Origin: Diphasiastrum complanatum
Lineage: Eukaryota > Streptophyta > Lycopodiopsida > Lycopodiales > Lycopodiaceae
Assembly (NCBI GenBank): GCA_029204225.1
Contig: CM055099.1
Coordinates: forward strand, 64,479,614 to 64,543,613
Direction: 5' to 3'
Length of the DNA: 64,000 nucleotides
Part shown: positions 11,260-22,656 of the stretch, in pieces
Position numbering within the stretch: position 1 is the first letter of the stretch
Layout: every line of letters starts with the position of its first letter
Program-made: the position numbers and the translations under genes
Notes under the pieces: model-generated
Database searches by the model: none
Seen by the model: the letters and a program-made list of their open reading frames with translations, nothing else
Told to the model about the DNA's origin: nothing

Positions 11260-11896
11260 TCCTAGCCATGATGGCACCAACTACGGTGTCCCAACTTCAG
11301 ACCTTCTTAGGCTCGAGCGGTTATCACAAAAGATATGTGATGGCCTATGCCACGCGTACTTACAGATGATTGGCTTATTGAAAACCAACGTGGAGTGGAC
11401 CTGGGACGAGGCATGTGAGAAGACTTTTCAAGAATTCAAAGTAGCTTTGGCTAACGCTCCAATATTGAAACCACCTATGTACGATAGGGAGTTCTTCGTT
11501 TTCACAAGAACCACGGACACGTGCATAAACTGTTGTCTGGCCCAGATTTGGGACAAAAAATATCACCCTATTATTTTTATAGGGAGAAAACTGAACAAAG
11601 CCAAACTTAATTATAGTAAGGCTGAGAAAATTTGTTTGGGGATAGCTTACGCTGCCGCCAAACTAAGGCATTACCTATTGCATCGGAAAGTGACTTTCTT
11701 TACCAAGAGTACTGCAATCACCTTGATGATGAATAAACTAGAATCTCCTAAGCGCCTAATGAAGTGGATAATCTCCCTTCAGGAGTTTGACTACACCCTC
11801 CAAAGCAAGCCGCCTAAACTGCAGGGTAAAACGATTGTATTTGCGAGCTGGGAGGGGTTACTGAAACAGACGACGAGTGGGAGACTGATCACTTAA
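11260..11896 (+). pseudogene. Ty3/gypsy RT thumb and RNase H (gRH)
   Basis: Continuation of the same pol in other frames. It contains WTWDEACEKTFQEFK (RT thumb), then the RNase H segment APILKPPMYDREFFVFT, HPIIFIGRKLNKAKLNYSKAEK and LRHYLLHRKVTFFTKS. The usual first catalytic Asp position (…VDAS) reads TRTTDTC, so activity is doubtful. One or more frameshifts separate it from the RT fragment. Confidence 0.8.
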
Positions 11897-11904
11897 GAGA
11901 ACTT

Positions 11905-13147
11905 TTGAGGGTAGACGTTGACACAAATCCTGAGTGGTATACAACTTTAGCAACCTACCTATCAATTCTAGAAAAACGAAAGCTACGTCTACAAGCCCTA
12001 AAGTTCACCTTAATAGGGGACACATTGTACAGACGAGGTGTAGAATGGTTGTATCGAAGATGCGTCACTCCTGAAGAAGCCAAATTTATACTAGAGGAGT
12101 GTCACGATTCTGCCTGTGGGGGCCACTTTGCCGGCCAACTCACAGGACAGAAAATTCTGAGGGCGAGTTATTGGTGGTCGACACTATTCCAAGATGCTCA
12201 TTTACATGCCCGGAACTATGACACCTGTCAACGAGTTGACAAGACAGATAATAGGGTGCAATTGTTAGTTCCAATACATGCTTGTCTCCCCTTTGAAAAA
12301 TGGGACATCGACTTCGTTGGCCCAATACACCCAGCTTCATCTAGCCGAAAACATTATATCATAGTGGCCACTGACTATTTCACAAAGTGGGCCGAGGCAC
12401 GGGCTGTGGCAAAGACAATGCAAAAGAAACTGCCTGGTTCTTACTAGAACAGGTGATAGGCCAGTTCGGTACACCCAAAGGACTCATCTCTGACAGGGGT
12501 ACCCATTTCCTAAACAAAACTATCAAGGCTTTGACCGATTAGTTGACGATCAAGCACCAGAAAAACACACCCTACCACCCACAAGACGGTCAGGCTGAGA
12601 GCACGAACAAACAACTAGTGGGTATCCTAAGGAAAGCCGTATCAGACCGACAGAGGGATTGGGACAAAAAACTGTACTTGACATTGTGGGCATATAATGC
12701 CACCTATAAGACCAGTACCAACCACACGTCTTTTTTCTAGTGTATGGCCAAGAATGTGTACTGCCAATAGAAATAGAGCTCCCATCCTTGCGGTTTGCCA
12801 TGAAGCACGACCTAGGAGAGAAAGAATCAATACAGCACCGACTGGACACTTTACAAGGCCTGGTCGAGCACCAGATAGCTGCTTTAAATCACCAAGAAAC
12901 CCACAAAAGACGCATGAAGGAGATTCATGATAGGAACATGCGCGATTACCAGTTCAGGCAGGGGCAGTTAGTGTTGTTCTACGATGCTAGACACGAGCTG
13001 ATGTCTCAAAAGTTGGGGCCACGCTGGAACAGTCCATATGTAATAGTGAAACTGTATGAAAATAACACGGTTAAGCTGGCAGAGTTAAACGGTGAAATTC
13101 TTAAGCACCGAACCAACATAAACAAGATAAAAACTTATTGTAGTTAA
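11905..13147 (+). pseudogene. Ty3/gypsy integrase with zinc-binding and C-terminal domains, broken
   Basis: DDE integrase of the element. Zinc-binding (HHCC) domain at about 12085-12240; its first cysteine of the CxxC pair is Tyr (NYDTC). The catalytic core begins at WDIDFVGPIH. Acidic residues are all present: Asp near 12309 (DFVGP), Asp near 12492 (SDRGTHF) and Glu near 12597 (QAESTNK), but they lie in different frames. There is a frameshift near 12425 and stops at about 12541 and 12738. The C-terminal part (LGPRWNSPYVIVKLYENNTVKL) ends at 13147. The order RT-RNaseH-IN defines Ty3/gypsy; sequence flavour suggests the Tat/Athila side. Confidence 0.88.
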
Positions 13148-13353
13148 AGAGAAGCCGAAGTCACATATACAGTATGTAAAACCTTTTCAGATATCGGAGT
13201 GAATGACCTAGAAGCATCACGAATACGGGGGACACTCACAGAATCAAAATTGTCCTTAGTGACCTTGTACATATACGTTGAACGGAAGGGTGTTCAAAAC
13301 CAAATCAAAACTTCATAAAATCGAGAAAAATACAAAAAGATTATTGTTGTGAT

Positions 13354-14022
13354 ATGGAATTCATCCAAGAACTTGGGACGTATACGTTAAAGGTAGACGA
13401 AGCCTGCAGACATTCAAATAGAGAAGGTGCCATAGGAGCAGTATTTCCCAATGGGACAGATCTAGCCCGTATAGGAGTCCTATTAGGGAAAGGATTCACG
13501 AACAACACTACCGAATACAAAGCCCTTCTAATCGGTCTACAAATGACCATGCGAGTTGCGCAAACTATAGGCAACCTCCGAATTATGGGAGATTCACAAC
13601 TCCTAATCCGAGGTATGACTGGCGTATACCGACTCAAAAGCAGGACCTTACAGGCCTATGCAATTGCCATCAACGAATACACTAGAAAGTTTTTCCACAT
13701 CGAATGGATGCATATTTCACGAGCACAGAACCAACGTGCTGATAGTCTAGCTGCGATAGCCTACGACCATGATCATTACTGGCAATGTGAGCCAGATAGG
13801 GTAGTCATTTCGCCCATAACCATTGTTGCAGAGCTATGGACAGTCCTAAAAGCCCAAGCATGGTATGGAGTTCGGTTTATCAGAAGTTTGATAAACCAAG
13901 TAGGTCTAGAGAATCCCCAACTCCTAGCGCAATTACATCAGCTAATGAGCCATGAACTATCTAGAACTTGTTTTAGGTCACACCATAGTAGCATAACCCA
14001 TGGGTTAATGCACACGGCCTAA
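13354..14022 (+). CDS. Second, archaeal-type RNase H (aRH) frame of the gypsy element
   Basis: An open 222-aa frame resembling plant/archaeal-type RNase HI (RVT_3). Visible acidic positions: Asp in LKVDEACRHSN (usually DG), Glu in NNTTEYKALLIGLQ, Asp in MGDSQLLIRGMTG and Asp in NQRADSLAAIA, the expected four-carboxylate arrangement. Dual RNase H is a hallmark of Tat-lineage gypsy elements; there the archaeal-type domain is commonly between the first RNase H and integrase. Here it lies about 200 bp after integrase, in its own frame with its own ATG. It is the only uninterrupted domain of this element. Confidence 0.75.
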   Translation: MEFIQELGTYTLKVDEACRHSNREGAIGAVFPNGTDLARIGVLLGKGFTNNTTEYKALLIGLQMTMRVAQTIGNLRIMGDSQLLIRGMTGVYRLKSRTLQAYAIAINEYTRKFFHIEWMHISRAQNQRADSLAAIAYDHDHYWQCEPDRVVISPITIVAELWTVLKAQAWYGVRFIRSLINQVGLENPQLLAQLHQLMSHELSRTCFRSHHSSITHGLMHTA

Positions 14023-14204
14023 GTACATAGTAAAAACCCCTGCCCTAGATGAACCTGATAGATACACACGGAGGGGGAGAGGGGTGTAAAGGTTTAAAGA
14101 TTTTTTGTACATTCAACACATTGTATATTCATGTATATAAATGCTAAAACACAAGTGATGGAATTCACTGCTGAAAAGAAAATGGAAGACCCGCAAAGCA
14201 GTAA

Positions 14205-15034
14205 TCAGCCCGAGCAACACCATAGAAAATAAATGAGGTTCGTACTGAAGGAAGGACAGAGGACCGACATAGAAATCCAACGTCTCGAAGAAGAATTAAA
14301 AAAACAAAAGAACCTACGAATCAGAGCCACTAACGAGCTGGTTAGCACCAATAAGGAGCAAGATACCTGGAAGTAGAAGTACAATGACCTCAAGGAGGCT
14401 AATGACAAACGACAGATAAGCCATAGGGAGGGGTATAAAGGGCAAGAAAAGATCCTAGCCAACACCAAGGTGGAACTAGCTGCAACTGAAACTACCGTAG
14501 CCATGCTAGCTAGGCAATTACATGAGTATCAGAGAAAAGAAGCTGCAAGAGGACCGATCAGGCCTCAGAGTTCCTGCAACACACCCTTTACTCGCTTACC
14601 TTGTGCACCGCAAGGAAATTTTGTCAGACAGTATGTTCTACAAAAACTTCGATGCTTACAGTTTATATCTACCGCCCATGGAGTTTCCGCTAGATGTCTA
14701 GGTTTTTGAGCTACGACCATCCACGAGTTCTGCCCTCAGATTCACATGGCCACTCATCCCAGGTAGATTTGAAAACTACAAAGATTCTTGCGAGAGCTTA
14801 TGTAGGTTCTTAGTTGTTGTCGCGCACCAGAAAGATGATATCATTAGATTGGCCGGCCACTATGCCTACTGCCTGCAGAATTGGTTACTACAACCTTGGG
14901 GTGCTAAGACTAAACCCACTAGGATTCACCTTACCAAATGGTGGTACAACCCCAATGAGTCCATAGAGTCAGGAGCGGACCTAGCATTTACCTGCGGATG
15001 CGTGATAGAACTTTCATGGAACGCAAAACTCTAA
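14205..15034 (+). pseudogene. Coiled-coil frame and following frame downstream of pol
   Basis: From about 14234 a Lys/Glu-rich heptad-like sequence (IEIQRLEEELKKQKNLRIR... LVSTNKEQDTW) predicts a coiled coil, interrupted by stops near 14220 and 14375. A second stretch at 14715-15034 (RFENYKDSCESLCRF, TRIHLTKWWYNP) has no similarity I recognise. It is in the sense strand, after the second RNase H. This is either an extra ORF of the retroelement or a displaced gag-like segment. Confidence 0.4.
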
Positions 15035-17130
15035 ATGAGATGTTTTATTTTAAGTTCCTGGAAGGTGCCGATCTAGCCCTTGTGGATGTGGCAGAAGTGG
15101 ACCCCAATTACACTGGGGACTTGAAGAACCAACGGACGAAAATGTGCAGGAATGCACTGTAACCACCCACCTCACTATTATGCATCATACACTAGACACG
15201 GTATGGTGAGCATCTGTTGCAAGGCTCAGTTTTCTATGCATACATCTTTATTGCATCTCTATAAAAACTCTGAGCTGCATTTGGACATTTGCTAATTTCT
15301 ATGGGCATAAATGACTGTATAGACGCATAGTTGAGGGGGGGTTGAGAGAGGAAAAAGTGGGAACAAAAACAGTGCAGTGGGGTGGGGAGTGACTCCATCG
15401 CCCAATGGGTAAGGCACAGAAGAAAAATATATATATAAAAAAGAAAAAGAAAAACAGAAAAAGAGAGAGAAAGAAAGATTGAGAGAAAAGTAAGAGAAAA
15501 AAGAGAAAAAAGAACAAGACTTCAACCGTATGTATCAGATCTCAAATCAATTTGTGAGGATGAGTGACGCCTCGCATATCCATAAGAGGTGAGGATGATT
15601 TTCCTAATTGATTCCATAGACTAGCGGAAAACCGGTACTTCCTACCATCTTGTGTATTGGATCTTAGGACAGTAAGTTGTCCTACATGGACTACTGTCAG
15701 AATATAGGGCTTGAGAGAAGAGTCAGTACAGAGAGGAGACTAGATGGTTATTCCCTGTTGAATCAGTTCTTAGAGAGTATAAGTTGAATGTCTAAGCAAA
15801 AAAAGAATTGGTAATTATCAGTCTGGACCGGTTTCAAAGTTGGGGCACTAAAGCCTCATCGTGTATGCATTCACACACACATCAATGACACGATGTTAGA
15901 CACAATACTGTTGACTTGCATCCATATCATCCTATCTCCAATCTTGATATTTGCATTTGCATATCCCCTCATGCATGGGTTTGAAAATGGGCATTGTCTT
16001 AATCTAATGGAATTGGGAGCATTTGCCATGTAGGTCACAGGTGGGCTTTGTAGGTATGAAGACACCAAATTGTTCAAAGATGTTGTGGTTAAATCCAATC
16101 TGGTTGCAGGTGGATCCTAAGGGCTAAATCGATGGCCTTTGGGTAGGAAGTTGTTGAAGACATCCTACCAACTCACTGTGGTTAGCATCACCTAGCAAGG
16201 GTGTTGAGCCTACTAAACTTGATGCACCACCAGGAGCTGGTCTGCAAAACCAGAGACTCTGGGTCCGCCGTATGGGGACCATACTACCTAGTGGTAGTCG
16301 CCAATGTTAGCCGATATTTCCACACGAAAAATCGGGCTAATATTGAAGTTTAAGTTCGCAATAATTAAAAAACCCAGCATGTAAAACCCGATTATTAGAA
16401 AAAAATTGGCACAAATGTGCCTTAGGGCTGGGTCCCAGTGGCTAGACACAGTTTAAAAGTAAGAAACTGACTTTCGAAAAAACCGTCAGAAATATTTTGT
16501 GTTCAATTTTTGTAAAAACCGAACAAGAGTGTCGGTCCACCTAGAATTGGGTCCCAGCTCGTCCTAAATGAGGCTAGAGCAAATTTTGCGGCCTTAGAAA
16601 TGGCCGGTAAATATTTTACGACTTGTCAAAAAAATGGCCAGTTGTAAATAAATAGCCGGTATGACCGTGCTAAAATATCACCATGTACTAAGTTCATTTT
16701 TACTAATATATGATCACTCAGTGTATTTTTTAGGGAAACCGTGTTGTCATGGGAGCCCTAGTCATAAATGCCGAAAAAGTCAACCACAGAAAAAAAAACC
16801 CGAGAAAGAAAAGTTTCAGGTAAAAACGGGACTGAGAAATATGGATTCAGTGTCAAGGAGTCACAGAAACCCTAACAGTAGAGTTTGGGCAATTTACGGA
16901 CAATAAACGAAATGTGTGGGCCAAGTGGTTACCCAACAGGCCAAAAACCCAGACAAATGAGCAGTAGGCGCACGACCCTTGAAAAATGAAGAAAGGCCAA
17001 AAACGAAGGTACCCAAAGAAAAAATGAAGGCTGCCTACTAAAAATAGGGGTTGAAAAAGGGCCTCACCCAAAATTTGGATACTAAATGCCAAAACACCTT
17101 GGAGGCTATAAAAATTGGGAGGTACACCCA
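15035..17130. other. Non-coding retroelement-like tail
   Basis: No coding sequence is recognised. A poly-purine tract with a G run (about 15328-15350) and a long A/G-rich tract (15420-15515) could be a priming tract before a 3' LTR of the gypsy element, but no LTR pair was found. At 16290-16315 the string 'gtcgccaatgtt' resembles a degraded primer-site/LTR border of the kind seen at 21750. Confidence 0.35.
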
Positions 17131-20100
17131 CTAGCCATTGACATTTTGGGCTTCTAGGGTGTACAAAAGGGAAAACTTGAATGGCCTCCCTAGCCTTTGA
17201 CAAAATGGCATCTTGGCTAGTTTTGGAAGAGAGCCTTGAATGCACCACTCCCCCACTCTCTTATGGAGGCCACTAGGTGTACTATCAAATGGGTTGAGGA
17301 AAAATGACAAAGAGGGCTTGAAGGGCATGAAGAATGGCAAGATGGCATTGTGAAGGGGATGCATTGGATTTTCCTATAAGAAGGAGCCAACTCTTTGTAT
17401 TTAGTTTCCCTTGTGTTATTATGAATGTTAGCATGCAAGTCTAGGGTTGTGTGTAATGGATGTTGAGGGTGAAGAATGAAGACTTGGTTGAGAGGTAGTT
17501 CCATGTTGAGAAGATAGTTGAAATTTTGGATAATGAGATGATGTTGATAGTTGTTAAGTTGAGAGTGGAGAGTTTGATGAGTTTGATGAGTTTGATGTGA
17601 TAGTTTTGATATGATGTTGGTTGAGAGTCTTTTTGATGAGAACTTGCTTGCTTGAGGATGCTTGGAAGTTAGTTCCATTTTGGTGTAAGTGATTGTGAAT
17701 GGTGGTGCTCTATGTTAAGGTTGTTATGATTGTTAGTAAGCTTGGATGTTAGTGCCTTATGTGGTGATGCTTGAGGGTGTTGCCAATTCATAGGTAATTA
17801 CTTGAGGTTTAGTCACACTATGGTTGTATGGAGGTCGGAGTTTGGGTGTGTAGGCTCTCTTCCGTTCCTTGGATGCTCATTGGGAGATTGCAATGCTTGT
17901 TTTATAATGTTGAAGAGTGTTGAAGGTTGAGTATGCATGAAGTGGACATGAAGTGAGTGTTTGAGATTGTTTCTTGCCCTTACTATTGTAGGTGATTGCT
18001 TGTTGGTTGAAAACCATTATTGCATTGCACAATGTGTTGAGGTTAGTAACTTCGTACTTAGTGAGGGTTGTTCTTAGTAAGTAATTGGCTGTTGGTATAC
18101 TTATCAGGAGTTGATGATAATGATTAGGATGAGTGTTTGTGGTTTGGATTGGAGTGTGTTTTCTGTCCAATTAAGAATCGAGCATAGTATTGCTGGAATG
18201 TTAGTATGCTTGCCTTTATGATTTGGTGTTTTTTGTCGTACTTATGTCTCGTCCTTCTCGTTGAGTGGTGTGATGATCATACATCGTATGATGGTCGAAT
18301 GTTTGGAGTAACTCTAATACTTGTTGTCTCGTGTGAAGGAGAAGTGTTCATGTCTTGTTGATTGAATGTGGTGAAATGTGTTGCATGTTGCAACATACGT
18401 CGGTATTTAAAGTTTGGAATGTATGTATCAATTGTTATCAGAACATAGAGTGAAGTGTCTCTGTATCAGCCATCAACAAATCATTATCCTAGTGACGCAT
18501 TCAAAGGTTCTCCACTGCAACAACACCTACTTCACACGAGGTTTCATTCAGCAATGGGCGCAATCTACTCCACAGGCACAGTGACTGACGACATTCCGAA
18601 CACTGCCCACACATGGAAATCAGAGTTTTGCGACTTGTCATAGACTACTGCGGCTTCACAGAGAGAAAAACCAAACCTCTAAGCGGACAATTTGTCTGCC
18701 TTGGCCTGCCTGCACACTGTCTGCTCGCTCGTTACCCTACGGCTTCTCACTACTCTTCTCTCTGTGGCCCTCGCTGCTTGCTTCCTGCCTCATCAGCTGC
18801 AGACTGCTGCCAAATAGTCCCTCGTTACCTCTTATTGCCCGCCATCCCTCTGCCTACTGTCTCCTGCGACCTACTGTGGCCCTGTCTACGGCCCTGCACT
18901 ACCTCCTGCTTGCGGCTACTTGGGCCTGCCTACCTGCTGCGACCCTGCCAAACTCAGCCAGCCCTCGCTGGAGCCCTCTCAGGCCTGTTTGCAAGTTGCC
19001 TCTGTTCACTGAGTTGTCGATTCTTCTAACAATCTGAGACAAAGTTTGGTTGATTACATGTTCTCCGATCTAATCCGCATGTTGGTTTGAATGGCAAGTT
19101 CTCAAGCAGCTCTTTGAAGGACGAAGGCAAGGCTACCTCAAACCAAAAGCGGCATTCATGACTAGTGCCTCTATGATTTACGATTTCTCTCTCACACTGA
19201 GGTATGGATTTACCTCACATCGATTTTTATTTTCGTGTTTACTTGCTTTCAATTGGAATGTGGGTGTTTGATGTCTGTACTTGCTTTCGCCCATTGAATG
19301 AATGATAGGATGCTGAGAATTCATTGTGTAATTGTATGAGGACCTAATCATTTCAATAATTCTGCATTTGGCATGTCCCTATTGAAACCTAAATGATTGT
19401 GATCCTTTTCTTGAACAAGTAGACATTGAAGTATCAGGTCTATGCGTATTTGTTGGTTTACCAGTAGTATGAACTCAGAATCACTTGCTTGCAATGAGAA
19501 TGTTGTTTGCTTGAGTTCAGTAATTGCAATTACCTAATTAGTGAATGGATTGTCGTAGAGTATGGGTCGATTGTGCATTATAGTGAATCGTTTTTAGCAC
19601 AAATTCAAATTTAGTCCGGAATCGTAATATTTTATAAACAGATGCGGCATGGCTAATTAGAACAATGATTGCCTATTTCCAACTCGTTTAGGGAAAGTGT
19701 TAAGTAAATAACTTTGTTTCGTACTGATTTAGAATGTGTTGTACGGAGAGAACCGTAGGCTAGGTAGTTAACATCTTGTTGAGTTAGATTTATTAACCGA
19801 CAATAAAACCGTCAAGTTGTGAAGTGTTTTTTTCGTTTTTGTCAATTGTGAAACATATCAATTGGACCCGACCTCTGTGAAACACCAGAGCGGGCCGTCC
19901 ACCATCTACGGTTGAAATACACCGCCTTGGTTAAGCGTCACACTAGTCACACCCGCCATCGGTACTGTCTAGCGAAATACCTAGACTCGACGGTTGGCAA
20001 AAATACCACCGCTTATCAAACAAAGCGGTGCGTATAACTTGCACCCCACGAGCACATCATAGACAGTAAATCGGTTTCCAGCCCATGTAAGATTTTTACT

Positions 20101-20700
20101 AATTGTAAGCTGAATTCAATGGGGAAAGATATATTAGCAAGATCCTAACGCGAATTAGTGATCAGAAGTTTTACGGAACCGTGACCCTAGAAAGCTAGTG
20201 AATCGTTGCAGCCAAAAGTACTAGCACCCCCTCCTTGCAACTGTATCTCTAAGAGCCTGGAAAACTCTCATCGGTTGGGGAGCACGGGGCAATAGAGAAG
20301 GCCATCAGGGTTGGAAGTGGCAAATCTTCTATTGCTCACGTAGGGCCGAACCGCCATTAAAGGTGGGGCCCCTTGACCCTTTTAGGACGTTTTGGCTAGA
20401 CCAACCCCCTGTCACAATAGGCCCTAACATCACTGCAGAGTGTCGCCTATGTAATATCTGCAGTGTCGTCTTTTTCGCCTGTCAGAAACTGCATGTAAAA
20501 ATGCAGTGTCGCTTTTTTGCCCTAATTGTTGCAAAAAGTGTCACTTTTCTGGAAGTGCCTAAATGGTCCAAAAACAACTTAATAAGTGTTGCTAAACACT
20601 TAGCTGTTCAGGAAGGTAGAAAAAATAGCGACAGTGTCAAGTGTCAGGTTTTTCGCCTATGGAAAAACCCGAGTAAAAATGCAGACTGTGGCGACAACTA
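17131..20700. other. Long non-coding stretch, strand-skewed
   Basis: 17400-18400 is rich in G and T on the plus strand (short 'gatgagttt' repeats at 17570-17600). 18640-19030 is rich in C and T. Frames here are composition artefacts. 19850-20050 and 20200-20420 contain GC-richer blocks with an LTR-like look (gggccg..., accgcc...). No domain could be read. Confidence 0.35.
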
Positions 20701-21740
20701 ACTGCTACAAATCTGAACTGCAATTGAGATTTATAGAAAGAAAAGAATATAACTTGACATTAAAAATAACAAAAAGACTAATTATAAAAATAGACACATA
20801 AAAAGAGAAAACAATGTACAAGTCAAGTGAAAAAGGAGCCAAAAAAAGCAATACAAAAAAATCCAAAATAAAAAAAAGTAGAGAGAATTTATATAGCAGG
20901 TGGGAAGTGGTAGTAACGCCTTAAACGACTACCATTTACCAATGTTGGTAATGGGGTGGTCCCCTTGAAGGTGGCAAGTTGCACATCGCCATTTCCATCC
21001 CAGAAAGTGCAAAAATTAGGATTTCACACTTTCTAGTATAGAATGATGAGTACTTGGGCTCTTGGCTCGCCCTCTACACAGTGTACTGGGCTCAATGAGA
21101 TCTATCAATGGTGAAAGAGGCGAGCCAAGATGGAATTGTACTGAGGCCGTAGAGGCAAGTTTCTCAAAAATTTTGAGAGCAAATATCTCAGAAACGGGGC
21201 AAGCTCTTGGCTCGCCCTTTTGATATAGTCTTCAGCAAGTAATTGTCTCTCTAATCTGAGCTAGGTGAGCCAAGTTGAGCATATTTGGAGCTCTAGGGAA
21301 CCAAAACAAGTCCAGGACTTTTTTTCTGAGTGAAATCTTCATATCTTACTGCTCTAGCTCGCCCCTCTGATAGATGGTAGTTCAAGGTCTACTTTAGCTT
21401 CCATTAAAAGGGCGAGTCAAGTTGACAAGCTTTAGGCCTCCAAACATCAGTTGGGGATTCAAGACCCTGCTCGGCAGTTTGTGTCAAGTTGCCACAGTCA
21501 GATTTGGGGAGGCAGATTCATGATGGTTTAAATAATTAGTTTGAAGGTTGTTTTTGCACTGTTTTGTGGGGGAATGATAGTTTCATGATAGTTCCTCACA
21601 TACATATGCTCAAAACACCCAGATCACAAGCATAACAGTCATAAAAAAATTTCCAAAGTAACCACTAAAAACTAGTGACCAGTCCCTACAACAAAGCAAG
21701 TAAGAAAAAATGGAAAACAACAAAAGTTAGCAAGCATTTG
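20701..21740. other. Internal, non-coding part of a minus-strand LTR element
   Basis: This lies to the left of a minus-oriented primer-binding site, so it is the start of that element's internal region. It has no coding capacity. Three imperfect repeats carrying 'ggctcgccc' and the complementary 'gcgagcc/ggtgagcc' motifs occur at about 21058, 21208 and 21355. This fits a non-autonomous (LARD-like) element. Confidence 0.45.
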
Positions 21741-21760
21741 GCTCCCCGACAACGGCGCCA
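21741..21760 (-). promoter_or_regulatory. LTR retrotransposon primer-binding site (gypsy type)
   Basis: On the minus strand the site reads TGGCGCCGTTGTCGGGGAGC. It is adjacent to the LTR end and matches the TGGCGCCGTTGCCGGGGA-type primer site (usually assigned to tRNA-Asp) common in Athila/Tat elements. Confidence 0.85.
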
Positions 21761-21761
21761 A

Positions 21762-22656
21762 TGTTGTCAAGAAGTGGAGGGCTTCCACCTTCTCCTCCTA
21801 AGTCGTTTGTAGCACGGGAAGCGGGCTCGAACCTAGGAGCCGTGAAGATGCTTGCAAAACAAAGAGTGTTAACATCTACTTCTACTTGCAAACAAATAGC
21901 ATTCCATCCAAAACATCACCAAATTAAACTAACCATTAATCTATCTCTCTCACTTGTCTCACATTCTCTTGCAACACACTCACACACACACTCTTCCACC
22001 CACTCGCACTTTAACATCCAATCTACTCTCTTTAACCACACTCTACAAACTTAACTAGAAATAGAAACACTCAAAGAGAAAGCACTTATGCTAAAATGGG
22101 GCTAAAATAGCAAGAACTGAAGCAAATATGCATACTACACAAAGTCACAATAAATTTAGCCAAACACCAAAATTAGCACAAGTGGACCCAAAATGGCAGC
22201 ACTTAGCTCTCATACATTAAGGATATAAATTACATAAAAGGGCTTCTCTTTATAGAAGCTTGTGGAGTTTCCTTTCCGCACTTACTTATGGAACAAGGCA
22301 TTTCAAGTCTCAATATAGGATGCAAGTTATTGTTTTGGATCTTGACATTAACTTTTGCATACTTTTTTAATCTAAGTTTAAACCTTGAGACTTGCAAAAA
22401 TTGGTTCATTGCCCCCTAGTGACTAATGGCACCACAAGTTGGACTTATGCACACAAGGTGCCATACTTGGGGCCTAATGCAACTTGTCTACTAACGGCTC
22501 TTCAAGATGGGCTTGTACTCATAGGACGCCATGCTTGGGCCAATAATTACATAAATTCATTATTTCCATAGGCTACTTCCCTGTAAGGTACTTCTTTCCT
22601 TGATGCTTCTGGGCTCCATTGAAATGCCCCTTAGGCCTTGTATTCCATCCCTTACA
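21762..22656 (-). mobile_element. 5' LTR of a minus-strand gypsy-type element
   Basis: On the minus strand it starts TGTAAGGGATGG (22656) and ends ...CTTGACAACA (21762), directly followed by the primer-binding site. TG..CA ends and about 895 bp are normal for LTRs. Its outer edge supplies the TAA stop of the neighbouring CACTA frame, indicating insertion into that transposon. The outer boundary rests on the TGTAAGGG start and not on a repeat partner. Confidence 0.65.

Noticed and set aside
15292-15525. Hydrophobic Phe/Ser-rich minus frames
   Set aside because: Complement of a long A/G-rich tract, not a membrane protein.
16290-16320. Gypsy primer site and LTR border (gtcgccaatgtt)
   Set aside because: Only the last ten or so bases agree with the site at 21750 and there is no LTR partner; kept as a remark only.
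17217-17678. 153-aa His/Asn/Ser-rich minus frame
   Set aside because: It is the complement of a G/T-rich region; low complexity and no recognisable motif.
18613-19029. 138-aa Leu/Cys/Pro-rich frame
   Set aside because: Produced by C/T-rich composition; no domain, no splice context, no conserved motif.
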